From positions 7,117,501-7,181,500 of the forward strand of contig SMMW01000046.1 of the NCBI GenBank assembly GCA_004794655.1: 64,000 nucleotides of DNA, given 5' to 3'. Of the stretch, positions 12,955 through 26,600 are shown piece by piece; the stretch's first letter is position 1, and the number at the start of each line of letters is the position of its first letter. The stretch is from Marisa cornuarietis (taxonomy: Eukaryota > Mollusca > Gastropoda > Architaenioglossa > Ampullariidae). The notes under the pieces are model-generated. The model was not told the origin of the DNA and did no database searches. It saw nothing but the letters and a program-made list of their open reading frames with translations. The position numbers and the translations under genes were made by a program.

Positions 12955-14120
12955 AAGTGTCTTCATCGACACAAAAGCTTGCATCGTCTGCTCTTCTTCT
13001 TCGTGCTGTTACTTAAACCGGAATCGAAGTTGACACGTGGCCTCCTCGAAGTTATCATTTAAACATTTGCCCACGAGCAGTCCAGAGATTAAGTACATCC
13101 GCAATGTAACAAGTTATTCAAGATACCAGCTCTGGCCATGCATGCTTCCGCTAAATGAGATCACGCTTTTGCCCTGTCAGTGATACAAGGAGACCGCCCG
13201 TTGACCTGGGCTGTCCTAGACTTCACTTGTCTGGTTATGATCTTTGGTTTTAAAAACAAATTATACAGATGAAGCTGCTCTTACAGGAAGCATTTACGAG
13301 CATAATAGGAAGTGAAAATCACTGTAAATTAAAATGGCTTAAGAGTTCTACAAAAAACATGTTTTTGTAGGAAAGCTGTCTTCCTCCATACCCTTGAAAT
13401 TGTAAAGAGTGATAGCATCTTTTAAAAGACAAGCTGCCGCCGCCGCCGACGACAATGATGATGATGACACAAGACACAAGTATGCAGTGAATTTTTAATA
13501 ATCTTTTAAAAAGAACATACCGTTGGACCAAGGACGTACTGGACAGTTGGAACGCTGCTTGGCTGAGACCAACTCTCAGCCTCTCGCAAAGTGGTAGGCT
13601 GCCAGGCATTGGTAAACCATTTAACCGTTTGATATCCGGGGCCGCGATAAAACTGTTAAAGTCAACAATAGACTTGAAATAAATCTGTTACTTACTTCTT
13701 TTTTTTTCTTTCTCTCTTTATTGGCAAAGCCCTTGACCTCCCTTTCCCTCGACTTAGAAGGGCGGTCCGATGGCGCCTGTCACATATTCAGTGAGGGTTG
13801 GCTGTCCTGGGTTCAGGTCGCGTCTCGGGCACGCTGTTCTTTCTCTGCGTGTGGCATCGTCGTAAAACACCAACAATTCCTCCCTCCCTCACCCCAGCCC
13901 ACCCTAACGTGGACCAATAAACTGAAAACACAGCAGACCATACAGCTAGAGCTTTTGCACCGCCGTCAACGCGAGAGGTCGCATCGTCTGCTCTTCTTGA
14001 TGCCGATAGTTAAACCGGAAGCGAATTCGTACTTTGACATCCTTCAGGAAGGTAACAGAAATTTCGTCTGCAATCAGTCCAAAGATATAAGTCCGTGGTC
14101 GGACGGAAGTACTAAAGTCT
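12955..14120 (+). repeat. Two short related blocks of a second dispersed repeat
   Basis: GCATCGTCTGCTCTTCTT followed by GTTA(C)TTAAACCGGAA and CAGTCCAGAGAT at 12982-13095 recurs as GCATCGTCTGCTCTTCTTGA, TAGTTAAACCGGAAGCGAA and CAGTCCAAAGATATAAGTCC at 13980-14093. Spacing is similar. A fragment near 61.18 kb resembles the right part. Family unknown. Confidence 0.5.
13745..13905 (+). mobile_element. SINE copy
   Basis: Starts near GGCGGTCCGATGGCGCCTGT and contains a B-box-like GGGTTCAGGTCGCGTCTCGG, CTGTTCTTTCTCTGCGTGTG and a 3' CGTAAAACACCAACAATTCC. It shares this order with 50965-51135, with an internal deletion relative to that copy. Confidence 0.7.
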
Positions 14121-16075
14121 GACGTTACTGATCACCGCAGCTAATGCGAAAGCTTCAATTATATGCTGTTAAAGACCCACCCGACTGGTGATACATATCA
14201 CCCTCAAAAGATTCATTTCATACCACTTATTAATGCTTGGAACATGAAATCGTAAGGAGAAACACGAATCTCGAGAAATAAAAAAACAAACAAACAAACA
14301 AACGAAACAAACGATTTCCTCGCTTTTTCAAATCTTCATCGGGGCCCATTGTCGTATGCAAATACCACTTTGCTCCTGAATGTTACCCAGAAACGTTCAC
14401 GCTGAAGAAGCAAGAGAGTTTTGAGGTACTGCAAAAACGTCTTCTTCCAGGGCTTGCTGTACTGAAGACTTCTTTTTCTCATCTAGCAACACAGAGTAGC
14501 TGCACAAATGCCTGAGGTTATATTGATAAATGTACTCCAAATTCTTCAAGCCACAGTATTATAACTATGACCGGCGACACAATAGGTTGCTAGCAATGAA
14601 ATATTTTTCTTGCTATTTTTGGCATGATGGAAGACGGAAGATGATGATAAAGATGACGATGAAGATGAAAATGACGTGATGCATGACCCAAGCGCTTAAG
14701 TTGATGTGGATGGCTGGTGGGTCCTACGGTGCCAATCTACCTGACAAAAGTCCACACAGTCCTTAATTTCAAACACGATTATTCACATTTGTACAGTCTA
14801 TAAGATCCTCGAGATCGTTTTCAATAGCGACAGGTGCTAGCTACAGGTGACACGAACAACCTTGTGGAATAATCCTCGCGCGCTACCTGTGCACTTTCTC
14901 ACTATTTCTCTAAAGAAGAGTTTAGAAACAATAACCATTTACACGTGCACTTTCTCGACCTGATTATTATTATTATTATTATGTCACTTTGCGAATAAGA
15001 AATTATTATTATTAGGCTGCGAGACTTACGTCAGACACATGCTTAGCTACTATAAACATCCAGAACTACCTAGAGTTACACCTAGTGGGTTAGAACAAGG
15101 CAGCACGGCAGACACCAGTCGCGTCAAGCGCGGAGTCAAATAAACATTAAGGTTATGATAATAGATTTTCGGTGCAATTAGTCTGGTAGAGTCAGTAAAA
15201 CCCAATGGATATTTCATGCACTGGTTGGCCATTTTTATACCACACACTATCAATAGAATCTAAGTTAACATTTTTCTCAATGTAAAGGTTAATGTTACTT
15301 TCCCATAACTGGCAGCGGTTAAGGTCGTGAACTATAAAATGATTAACCTTATACATGGCATGGCATGAAGAAGGCATCTTTTTCTTTCTTCTTTTACCAC
15401 ATCTGATGAATCTTCATTGTTACGGAGTAGGATCAAAGAAGGGAATAACAAATTTTGCCTCATCATCATCGTCGTCGTCGAGTTGTTCCAGCGTCCTCCA
15501 CATTTCTGACTTTGCATTAGTTGATGAACCATCGCTTCTCCCCCATCACACATAGGTTTTTAGCGGCGAGTTTGAGGGACACTTAAATAGTTGCTTGCGC
15601 GTGAATAATAGTGATTAGTGACTTTGTCATACAAGGTTTTGACGTCTCCCTAAGGTGCGTGCGCTAGACATTGGTGTGCGTACGTTGACAAAAAGCACTT
15701 TGAGTTACCGTCAATGTTGGACAAAGGCGTTCTATGAGTAAAGTGTAATATCAATACCATTATTTTCTTCCTTCCCATCACAACTTAGATATTTAAAGCA
15801 ATGCAGAATGTAGTTGCCTCACTTTGCCAGCCCAAGTGCGGCTCCTGCCAAAAGCTAACAAATGATTTACAAGCTGCGACTGGAGTTTTAGTAGAGCAGC
15901 TAAAGGAATCATTCCCCGCTCAGTTCAAGAACGTTTGAGGGAGACCATGTGATGGAATTTTGTTCAGAACTGCAAGGACAAAGACTGGCTGCGACCTCTA
16001 CAGTCACTACAGAGAAGAGAGACCCAAAGGAATTGACGAGAACGTTGATTTACATGGCAGTTATATGGAGGTTCT
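14121..16075. other. Non-coding stretch, nothing recognised
   Basis: Contains (AAAC)n at 14284-14303, TTA/ATT runs at 14962-14982 and 15004-15015, and TCA/TCG triplets at 15460-15481. No supported gene. Confidence 0.4.
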
Positions 16076-16352
16076 TATTTATAAAGTAAGGTAAAGGTAA
16101 AGGTCATCCCATAACCTTTTCAGGTCGTTGGGGAGTGAGGTGTTAGAGACCCCCCTTTTCTCGGGGCCACCTTTTACATGTGCCAATCTCCTCTCCCTCG
16201 CTGCCTTACCTTCCCCAACCCTCTATGGAGTCAGCTACCCAGCTGGGTCGACTGGGGGAAGTATGCTGCGCTTGTCGGGAATTGAACCAGCGCGCTGTCG
16301 GTTCGGACGCCAGCGCTCTAACCACTCGGCCATCCGCTTCCCCTATTTATAA
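16076..16352 (-). mobile_element. tRNA-derived SINE with 9-bp target-site duplication
   Basis: The insert 16085-16343 is flanked by TATTTATAA (16076-16084 and 16344-16352). On the minus strand it starts with a tRNA Ser/Leu-like head: A box TGGCCGAGTGG (16332-16322), then AGAGCGCTGG, then B box GGTTCAATTCC (16288-16278). It ends in an (ACCTTT)n-like tail. The tRNA part lacks a closing acceptor stem, so it is a SINE and not a working tRNA gene. Confidence 0.88.
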
Positions 16353-16574
16353 GGACAAACATTTTGTATGGACATTTTTCAGTCTTAAAACACTTTTCGC
16401 GACCAATGTACTTGCTTTGTGGACGTTTCACATAATTTTAGCATCGATGCATTTTGATTGCAGCTTTTTGTTCGATCCTTTCTCTCTCTCTCTCTCACAC
16501 ACACACACTTTCTTTCATTCTGCGCAACCAGATGTATGTTATTTGGTCATTATTTGTCTTTCCCAGCATGTTTA

Positions 16575-16870
16575 CCCTGCTTAGACAACGCAGGTTACGA
16601 TGGCTAGGACATGTCCTCTACAAAAGATAATCTCTATGGCGAGCTGGCATCTGGGAGGAGAATTACTGGTCGCCCTAAATTGCGGTTTAAAGACATCTGC
16701 AAGAGCGATATGCGAGCACGTGATCTTGACTCTGAGAATTGGTAGAGTCTTGAGGCTGGCCGCGCAAGGTGGAGAAGTAACTCTGGTCCAATATCTTAAG
16801 TCCGGGCGGAAAGAAGCTTTTGAACGCCGCAACTAACAAACGGGAAGGCAGAAAGAAGCGCAGACATTTT
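16575..16870 (+). mobile_element. LINE C-terminal fragment, second non-LTR family
   Basis: Joined by eye across small shifts, this reads as a LINE ORF tail: RRLRWLGHVL-like start near 16590, then ELASGRRITGRPKLRFKDIC and KSDMRARDLDSENW, a TAG stop at 16742, then SLEAGRARWRSNSG and GRKEAFERRN. This is the endonuclease/RT C-terminal region typical of animal non-LTR elements, distinct from the 33-kb copy. Confidence 0.75.
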
Positions 16871-19387
16871 ACCAACTGAAAAACACATTTTACAATATAC
16901 AAATGTGTCCGCTGTAATAAAGACTATTATTCGAGTATGGGTCTCCTCACCCACAGTCAAGCAGCCAAATATTGAAGACAGGATACAACATTCATGGTCC
17001 AAAGGGGATCGGATTCCGAAAGTATAGCTGGTGCAGCTGAAAATTATTTACAGGCCGTTCCTATTTCAGCTAAAAACATCCACATAAACACCGAGCTTTA
17101 CATTTTCATTTGTTTATTGCAAGGACCACGACACCTGTGGGAATCAAAGGTGCACATCACGACATATTGATCTTGAAAATCGTGGCCAGCCGCATGCACA
17201 AAGATGGATTTGTATAACACACACAAACACACACTAACCTTTCAGCATCAGCAGATAAATTTCTGCCTTCTTGTAGACCATCTCCAAAGGCTCTGTTCTC
17301 TGGCATTGTAGGAAAGCGATAAAACTTTTCACTGGTTTCTTTTTTGTATACTGAAACGTAAGAGCTATCTCTTGTCCTTCGCTCCGCGGAAGCTCAGGAG
17401 GGATGCAACAAAGACCCTGCTTAGACCTCCATCACTGTATGTAGCACCAGCAACTGAAGGCCTGTGTGGAAGCTGTCAGGAGGATGGGCGAACCGGTGTC
17501 CGAACCAGCAACCCTTGAGAGATGCAGCAAACGGCGAAACATTGTATGCAAGGATATAGTCACTAACGTTCCCGGCGACACGACACAAACACACACACAG
17601 TCCCGTGTGTTCCACTCGTATCTGTCGTTAGACCACGCAGTTCCGTTTTCCGTTCACATTAGATTATGACGAGGGCGGTGGCGAAAGTCGTACCAAACAC
17701 ACGAGGAAGTTTTTCACAGTGTGGAGTGTGCGTAACAGAATCGAAAGAAACGTCGGTACTACAACCTAGGCCTTTGCACGATTTATTATCTTATAAAAAA
17801 AAAGCCGTTACCACTAACTCACCCACCAATACCCCGAGTGTGTAAAGAGAGAGAGAGAGAAGGGTTGTTTTATGTAAGCTAAGAACTTCAGAACTAAGTG
17901 GATGGCGCGGAAGCAGGTTCCGGGTGACAAGCTAGCGAGGGCTGTGACGTACGTGTAGATCCAGATCGCGCGTAAGTGTCGTTTGAGTAAGTTTGGCAAA
18001 GTTGTGTGCGAAGGTCACAGGAAGCCAATGGTCCTGGGGTGAACGGTCGGGACATTGAAACTTATTGGAACATTTTAAGTCCGAACCAATGACGGTATTT
18101 CGTCAACACTTCAATTGTCGCATCTGCACCAGCTTGCCGCTTTTGGAACTATATGTCAACAGCATAGATTTAACTCTCTAACTTTTCTCTGATTACATCA
18201 TGAATGTTTACGACTCTTGATACGGATGTTATGTCACATATCATTGTGAGGGTTGGAATGGACAACTATACTGGGTACTATGTCTGTTCCTTAATTTCTG
18301 CCGGGTTCCATACACTACCTCGGAATCTACCTGAATCCTTTCCTGTGCCGAACCCCTGGCATGCTTCAGCAGCAGATTTGTCCGTCTTTTATGTCTGGTG
18401 ATGTGTATCTAGCCGGTTGCTTTGCTGTTTGAATGTGTGTATTATTTTGTATTCCCAAAATATTAGTAGCACGCATTGAGTCTACTATCTGCATTATTAT
18501 TATTCAGCGCATGTGCAGTATGCGCTCGTCGGTGGTTAAAGCAGAAGCAGTAATTCAGTCTGTTAGCCATTAAGTCGTCTTTACGTCTTCAACGTGAAGA
18601 GACAGGTGGAAAAGATCCCTGGGGTGTAATAAACTGTCATTACGGTATTTTAAATTGTTTTAAAAGGCCAGGGCAAATTTACTATTATCTGCTTTCCCGA
18701 TCGTAACAGTCTAAAACGTCGAAAGACGAAAACTTTGGCCGTGAGCGATATGACGTAAAACGTGACAATTTTCTGTCAAACGTGCACGTGATGTCCTCAC
18801 AAACACGTGACAACAAAAGGGACGTTGACGCGACCTTGACCCGTGTGTTTGCATCCCCCTCAGCCTCTGAATCGTGACTAACCATCAAAGGTGTGTCGTA
18901 TACAAAGGAAAAACAAGCAGTCAGGCTTTTCTGGGGTACGGGGTGGGGGTGGGGGTGGGGCTACTGATTTATACTGTTGCTGTAAAAAAAAAGTCTGTTT
19001 AACAATCGTTAACATTTATCAGTGAAGCCCCTAACAAAAGCTACCGCGTTTTCATCAATTTTATTTTGGCTTATCCGGGGAGACGCTTACTTACACATTA
19101 TCCTGTATTCCAGAAAATTCGCTTCGATCTTAATTGGACACATCTTGTCGAACATGTGATCATTACAATACATAAGCTGTCACGTAAAGATTTGTCACAG
19201 TCTGGCGGAAGATTTATAACTTCTATTGGTGGAGCTACACGAGTCTAAGGTTGCGCCGCTCAACCCATCCCATGCTCTCGCTTCCTGCTGTCGTGAACTG
19301 TAAAAAAAAAATTACTTTCTCAAGTTGGGTCGATAATACACATGCATTTTTATTGTACACAATTATGAAGATATATGCATCATATCA
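16871..19387. other. Non-coding stretch with a G-quadruplex motif
   Basis: No supported gene. 18933-18960 contains five G-runs of four or five bases separated by one to three bases (GGGGTACGGGGTGGGGGTGG and on), a strong G-quadruplex candidate on the plus strand. Confidence 0.4.
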
Positions 19388-19462
19388 TTTACAGGCACTG
19401 TTTGACAGTATGTGTTGTCCGCCGTACTGCTGGCACGGCGTAAAACACAAAAACAAACATTG
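19388..19462 (+). mobile_element. 3' fragment of a SINE
   Basis: TTTACAGGCACTGTTTGACA, then GCTGGCACGGCGTAAAACAC and AAAAACAAAC, align in order with the 3' half of the SINE at 50965-51135 and the tail of the one at 13745-13905. Confidence 0.55.
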
Positions 19463-20084
19463 ACAGTCTGTTGTAGTTATAACCCCCCTCCCCCCCAGCA
19501 AAATCGTATAGTTTAGCAGACGTGCATTCCATCTTCTGACGCCGAGACGCAAACTAGAATTGATTGTAACATAAAAGGAGGAAAGTGCTAGCCGTAATGC
19601 CAGGTCATCTGCAAATTGACTTGAGGGTAATTCCTGATTATAATGTAGCTTCCCTGTTTCAGGTAGCAATTAAAGAAGATCGCTTTTCCCGGATTTTCTT
19701 TGTGGTTTAAAAATTGAACGCCATTGTGCATCAAGTCATCCGTCTCGATCTCTCCTGTCACGTGTGCTTTTTTCTCTGAGTAAAACTACAGCCGACTTTT
19801 GTAACACAATCTACCTTATTGCCTCGGAAAATCGTCCTGTCCTCGGGCGATCGACTTAGGCAAATGTCTTGCGTCACGATACTATTAAAACAACAGCTGC
19901 CAAGAGTTATGCGTGGATCGCGTGACACACGCCAGACAGCTCGTGCACCACCATCACCACCCCAACAACCTTTACATCAGTGCGCCATTTGTTGCGATAC
20001 TACAGTAATCCCTAGCGCGTGCCAGTCAAGGTGGGAACAAGTAACACTTAAAATAAAACTTGCGTCATTCCACAAGATAGTGTT
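19463..20084. other. Spacer 3' of DYNC2LI1, nothing recognised
   Basis: No supported ORF or repeat. A C-run is at 19484-19497. Confidence 0.4.
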
Positions 20085-20883
20085 TCTTTCTCTTTATTTC
20101 ACATGTCTTCAGAAGTTTCCTGACATTTTTGTGCATTCGTTCCTGCAGAAAAGGTTTAGAATCCTGTGATGAAAATATAAACATAGCTTTCAGGAAAAAA
20201 AAACCTGCACTGGAACAATAAAAAACGTACACAAGTCACAGCATTTGACAACATCTGCACATGTATCACAACCATATCAATTTCTCTTCCCCTCTGATTG
20301 GACGGAATGTTGTTACATTTGAAATACAAAATTAAAAAATATGTTTATGATTAGTCCAGCAAATTGCAGCTTAGGTATACCACTGACATTACTTCTCCCA
20401 GTATCTTTCATAGTTAAAGCAGATGATATGTTGTATAAATGTGAGAAATTCCAGTTCATAAATATGTGCCTTTCTAAAAGGCACAGCTCTGCACAAACAT
20501 TTTATAAAATAAAAACTTTGAAACATTTCTTGCCTTCTCACATGTTCTACACTCATTTAAATCTTTAGCCTCACTTGCCTGGTGCCATTCCTTTGAATTG
20601 ATGGTGATGTAAAGTCTAATACTTTATGAAGTGAGACCATTATTTTAATCACAGTTTGAAAAAAAACCTATAGATTGAAATATGATATGAAAGATATTTT
20701 CAAAAAATACTTTAAAAATTAATTATTTACAAGTGTGCTGGCCATCCTGTATACTGCTAACAGCAGCATAGAAATGAAACGTAGCAGAAATATTAAAAAA
20801 ATAACAACATACTGATGTGAAACAAACATAAAGGAGAAAAATGCCAAATAAAATTGCCCTAAGGTACAAATGAATCAGTAAGC
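20085..20883 (-). other. Probable 3' UTR of DYNC2LI1
   Basis: This AT-rich stretch follows the TAA stop of the dynein light intermediate chain gene. On the minus strand an AATAAA polyadenylation signal reads at 20098-20093 (TTTATT on the plus strand), about 790 nt after the stop. No ORF here looks coding. The 3' end is an inference; a shorter UTR using a variant signal is equally possible. Confidence 0.35.
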
Positions 20884-23556
20884 TTAGTACGCAGAAGAGC
20901 TGTTGTATGCATTCAAAGCCTCCTTTGCCCGTCGCTCTGCAAGCTTCTTATATCTTTCTAGCTCCTGCAATAAATGAGAAACAAGGACACAAACATGCTG
21001 ACATGCATATACACCCTCAGAAGGAAATCATAAATGACCCACCATTAACAGAATCATTCTTATCAATAAGCCTAACGTATCTGAAGTAGTACCTAAATTT
21101 TATACTGTCATAATGGTCAATACAAACTTGTCATAGGCAGACTTTATTCTGCATGGGTGTGTCGTCTTAAAGTGTAGGTATCTTTGTAAATGCATATATA
21201 TATATATATATGTCCATCGTTACACGTACAACTAGATTAAAATATTAATGAAAATATAAACATGAATGAGGTTAATCAACAGAAAAGAGTCTTTAGTAAA
21301 ACTGGTGAAACAGAGCATGAAATCTGAAATCTTTAGTTATCATTAACCACCAATGAGATCTACACTGTGAAGTGAAACAGCTTATTATCAAATCCACTCT
21401 GCTGTGCTGTACTCAGCTAAGAAGTATTAGTTCAACTAGAAAATTTGAAACTGAAAACCCTTGTTACCTCCTGTCTAGACTACTGTATCAAGTTTGGTCT
21501 GCTACCTTGTTTTCAGAACGCATAACCATCGAGTCTGCTCACTCACTACACTCTGTCTCACTCTCTCCATTCTTGCAACAGTCTAAACCGCTTCTAGTGT
21601 AAACCACATAGATTCCATTCCTTCTGCTATAGACGTTGAATATATTGCTCTCTGTCTCTCAAATGCACAGATGTAAAAATGTATGTGTACGCACACAAAC
21701 ACACATGCACACACAAACACATGCACACACACATTCACACTCTTACCTCATCCTTCTGCACACGTAAAACATCAATAGCATGCTCCTTGTACTGTGAGTC
21801 CTTTGCTGGGTCATCAGCTATTGCTTGAGTATTGGTTTGCTTAAAATTGAAATTATGAACTATAAAGCCTACTTTCAGAAATGTATCTCAATAGCATGAA
21901 CAGCATGCAAACATGATAACTGTATAAAATTCTAGACACATTTAATGGAGGTAGAAAGAGAGAGAGAATATGGTTGTATGTGCGTGTGTGTGTGGCTGTG
22001 TTATGTGTTTGCATGTGTGTGAATGTGTGCAAGAGAGAAAGCAGATCTTGCTTGGACATTAGATGATAGTTACAGGAAAAGAAAAAAATTAATGCTTTTG
22101 TTGATTGCAATTTTAAGATAATAGCTTGTGCTATAAAGTATTAATTTTAAAAATACAGTATACTTATTAAGCAAAGTGATTTTTCACAATAAGAATAAGC
22201 AAAATGCACAAACAGTTTAGAAACAGAAAATACCAATATATCCCAATTAGCTTATTTTTCATGCTTCTCCCCAACTCTTCAACCTGCAAATACTTGTCTG
22301 TTCCTTCTATTGATCACAGAGTAGCAGTCCCTAAAGGGCCTTAAGCTGAATCTTAAGCTGAAAAGTATAAAGATCATTGCAGCTTAAGGAACAGAAATAG
22401 GTTTTATTTCCTTTTCATGGCCATAATGCTAAGTTTGGGAATAAAGTGCTTAATGCTATTCTAACATAAGATATAACAAATATTCCTATAAAGAAAATTT
22501 TACTTGAGGTGTGAACATATTTCCATTAACATGCATTTGATATATATATATAAATATGTGTGTTTGGAGAGGAGATGGGTGCCACCAAGCAAAGGAAGCC
22601 CAAAAACAAGCAAGTGACAAAGCAGCGAATCTACACGCTCAGAAGACCAGGAGAGCACATGGTAGGCCAAGTAAACTAGCATGAAGGCATGAACAGGCAG
22701 TCTCAGACAATAAGTCCTGTCCACATTAAGCCTTTCTGTTCATTCAAAACCCCTCTCAGACAGAGATGAGAAAGCAGGGGTTCACCTCGGTCATGCAATG
22801 CTCTGTCAATTGCTTCTCTACAATTGGTATAAAGAATAACCAAGGAAAGAAGCCAGTTATGGTATGGTCTGGATATAAGTGTGTAAACACATATACAAAA
22901 TTATGTTTGCACACACATATACACAGTCAATAACAGACTTACCTCTTGTGGGAAATACCCTGTATATGCAACCTTCCAAAGTTCAAATGGTGTCCTGACA
23001 GCACAATAAACCATGATTTCAATAAACTTGTAAGTTGGGGTGGGGCTGGGTGTAGTGTCTTTTATACAGATTTTTTTGCCCATAAAACCAAAGTTTTCTA
23101 TATAAATTAAGTTTATGAAGAATCCCGGAAAGTGCATTCTGCTGGTAACAGAAACTCACCATTTTTAGCAACTATTTTTTCCCCACATTTCTCCAGTGTG
23201 TCCATGGCTTATCTTGTCTCTACCTTACCCCAAACCCCATCAAACACCCCCATCTAAAACAAGGTACTCAGACTTACTTTGCCTGAACCCTGCCAACATC
23301 TTTATCAGCCAAAGGTGGGGAGCCTGCAGAAAGAGAGATGATGTCCTGAAAATCCAACACTCTATGACAGTCATCAGATCATGAAACAAAAATAATTAAT
23401 GTTGATAAGATTATGTAAAATCAATTTTTCATAATAAACATGCTTCACCCATCATGCTACATGCATTATATGACGAGTGTGCATAAGCATGTCTGTCAAA
23501 ATTTTCATTGTGACTGAACTGTGAGTGGATATATTTCTGTATTTATATATATGCTT

Positions 23557-23608
<52 letters not shown>

Positions 23609-26600
23609 TACACATATATATCATCAAATATTTATATTGTATGATTATATGGTACAATACAACTTTATTAGTCCACAAGGGCAGATAGTGCTCATATGCT
23701 AGCAATACATGGTAATGAAAATACAGAAAGATATTAACCTATCTGTTGTACAGAATCCAGACCGGCTGGCACTAATAATGGCTTATTATGATCTGTCTGG
23801 AGAGTTTTGCTGAAAAATAATAATAATAATAATAAACAGATGACCAGACATCTGAAAGTGCAGAAATGTTTAAAGTTTTAAATTCTGATGTGGTGGCAGA
23901 TGTGGTAGTTGTGAGAACTATTTATGAATCATAGCAACAATGTACAAAGCTAATCTAATGAATGGAAACATACCTGGCTGTAGTGCCAAACAAATGATGG
24001 CTCATCAGTGCCCTCACTCTAGCCACAAGCTGTTCTTGTCTGGTGCTGAAGAACTGTGCGAACCATTATAGGTATTCTCCAATCCATTAAGTCAAAATAT
24101 TATTCAGTAAATTAATTGTAATGAGATTTATGCAGATATTTTAGATACTTCTTATAATTTTGTAGACAGCATAAGCCCTCTTAGAAAACATCTTATACTA
24201 TGCAAAGGGAAATGATATTCCAGATATAGGAAATTAACTACCAATTTTCATCAACACAAATATTGTTGCCTAACCAACAGAATAGACTTTGATAAGCTAT
24301 CAACACTCTACTTTCATAATTAAAGTGCATGAATCATGCTAACATCAATCTAAAAACCTTGATTAAGCTTCAATAAAATGCAATGGCAACATTTTAAAGT
24401 ATAAATTCTCTTCTATGAACCTCTCATTGTCTTCGTGGAACATATGGGATTAAAAATGGTTCTTAGAAAACACCATAGACTTTCTGATCAGCCTCTTTCC
24501 TATTTCTACAACTCAAAAAAAAATAATCTCTACCTGAAGACTGGCACCATTTATGTGGGCAACAAAGCGTAAAGTCTTGCAAATTACTTTTCGCTTTTCT
24601 GAATCAAACTCCTGCGATAAGAAAAGAAAACAGACCATTTAATTAAAATTTTCAGACATATTAATCCTTCTGAAAGGTCGCCTGGAGCGGGTTTCAGCCG
24701 ATCGACATCAGTGGCGGGCTCTGGTTGAGGCCTTATGTGCGAATAGCACAAAAAGGATTGATTGATTGATTGAATCCTTCTGAAAGGTTCCATACTTTTT
24801 GAAATTTTAAATATATATAAAACATTATTGAAGATATAATAGATACAAATGTGGATAATCATTTTCTTACATTGTTTGTTAAAGTACACATCTGGATAAG
24901 ACTTTCTGAGCAATTATATTTAAAATCAGATTTCATGCTTATGTTAGATGAAGTGACAACACTTTCCAAAGTTAATACAGTCCTTTCTTTGTGGATTTTT
25001 TTCAAATGATTCAAGGCCTTTCTTTCTTACATGACGTTCACTAAAAGTAAGAGAAATGAAATTTACAGTGAAGAAAAATATTTTTAAATACTTCTTACCT
25101 GGAATATGTCATATTTTGTGCCAACAATAACTAATGGTATCAGAAATGGATCCATCATATTTTTGTCCTAAAGGAACAATGTAAAGTGTTTTTCAGAATT
25201 TAAACATGATGCTCAAATAAAAAGAAAACTGCATGACTTTAAAAAGTTATAAATTGATATTATCCAACAGGAAATATTATTATGGCAATGCAGACAGCAA
25301 AACCCTTTGTGTCTTAATTTCAATTAGCAGATTTTTTAAACAGCATTCAAAATAACATGAATTGTATGTTTAATGAATTTAAAATTGAAACTCACGTGAT
25401 GAAACATATTTTAGAGAAAAACAGTATGTTTTCCGTTGCTCTTAATTTTAGTCAAATGAAATATACACATCATTCTTGATTGTGAACACTCCAATATTTC
25501 TTCAAAGTGCTCTCAACTTCTTAGCACTTAGTGATTAAAAGAATCGCATGCATTAAATTTACTATGCATGATAAAATTAATGACAGGATGGGAAGGCAGG
25601 GAACCCAAATCATGGGAATTAACATAAAACTTACTGAATGATCCTCACCCACTCGTTCCCAAGCCGCCTTCTGAAATTTGCGTTTTATATCTGTGTCTGC
25701 TGCTTTCATCTCTGCTATCACAGATTCTACACGAGACTTTACTGCTTGAAGGAGTGTTTCCAGGGTGAACCAGAGCTCTTTTGGTAGTGAAAGATCAAGC
25801 ACAAGAAATATAGTCGTGTGCCTACAGAGAAAAAAACAAATCCAGATACCAGGCTATGGCTAATTTTTATATAGTTTACTCACTCCACTCAGCTTTTCCT
25901 TCAAAATTTTCTAAATTTTGGTTAGATAAAAGCACATTTTTTCTGAAGTTACTGATGTTTAAAGTGTTTGTTGTTCCAAGTCAAATATCTCATTTCCTTC
26001 AAATCAAAGAAAGGCACTAACATTATGGTGTCTGGGTTGACAGGAATGTCCACAAGCTTGGACAGCCAGGTTCCTCCTCCTAGTTCCCAGATGTGTCCCA
26101 CATCCTTGATCTATATATAAAAGACAATGACAGTCTGCACAAACACTTTTATTGACTCCTTTTTTTGCCATCATCAAGGAAGGCTGTTTGACTATTACAT
26201 TTGGCTCTGAAACTGAAGATCACTGGTCTAAGATCTGAACGAGGCCTGTGACTGGAAAACTCCTAGTGCACACCCAGTGGACAGGCACTTAATTGTCAGG
26301 GGAGGTAAAGATTTTTTTTTAACAAGAGGGATGGTCTCTGCTTTACCCCAGAAAATGTAAACCATATTTAGTTCCAATTAATAAATGAGGATTCCAAAAC
26401 TGTTCAAATAATAATACATATGAAAAGGAAATTAATGAATTTTGTCATTGTCATTGAAATTAAAATGGGACTTGACAAGAAAATTCTACTCTGCTCATGT
26501 TTTAATAACAGATTGACAGTAGACATTATAACGAGCAATAATCCAAATAAAATAAATAAAAAGCTACATTTCTTTATAATAACCTGAATTACTAGAAATA

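Noticed and set aside
16278..16343. Minus-strand tRNA Ser/Leu-like gene with A and B boxes
   Set aside because: No closing acceptor stem, a long SINE body and tail follow, and target-site duplications bound the whole unit. It is the head of a SINE.
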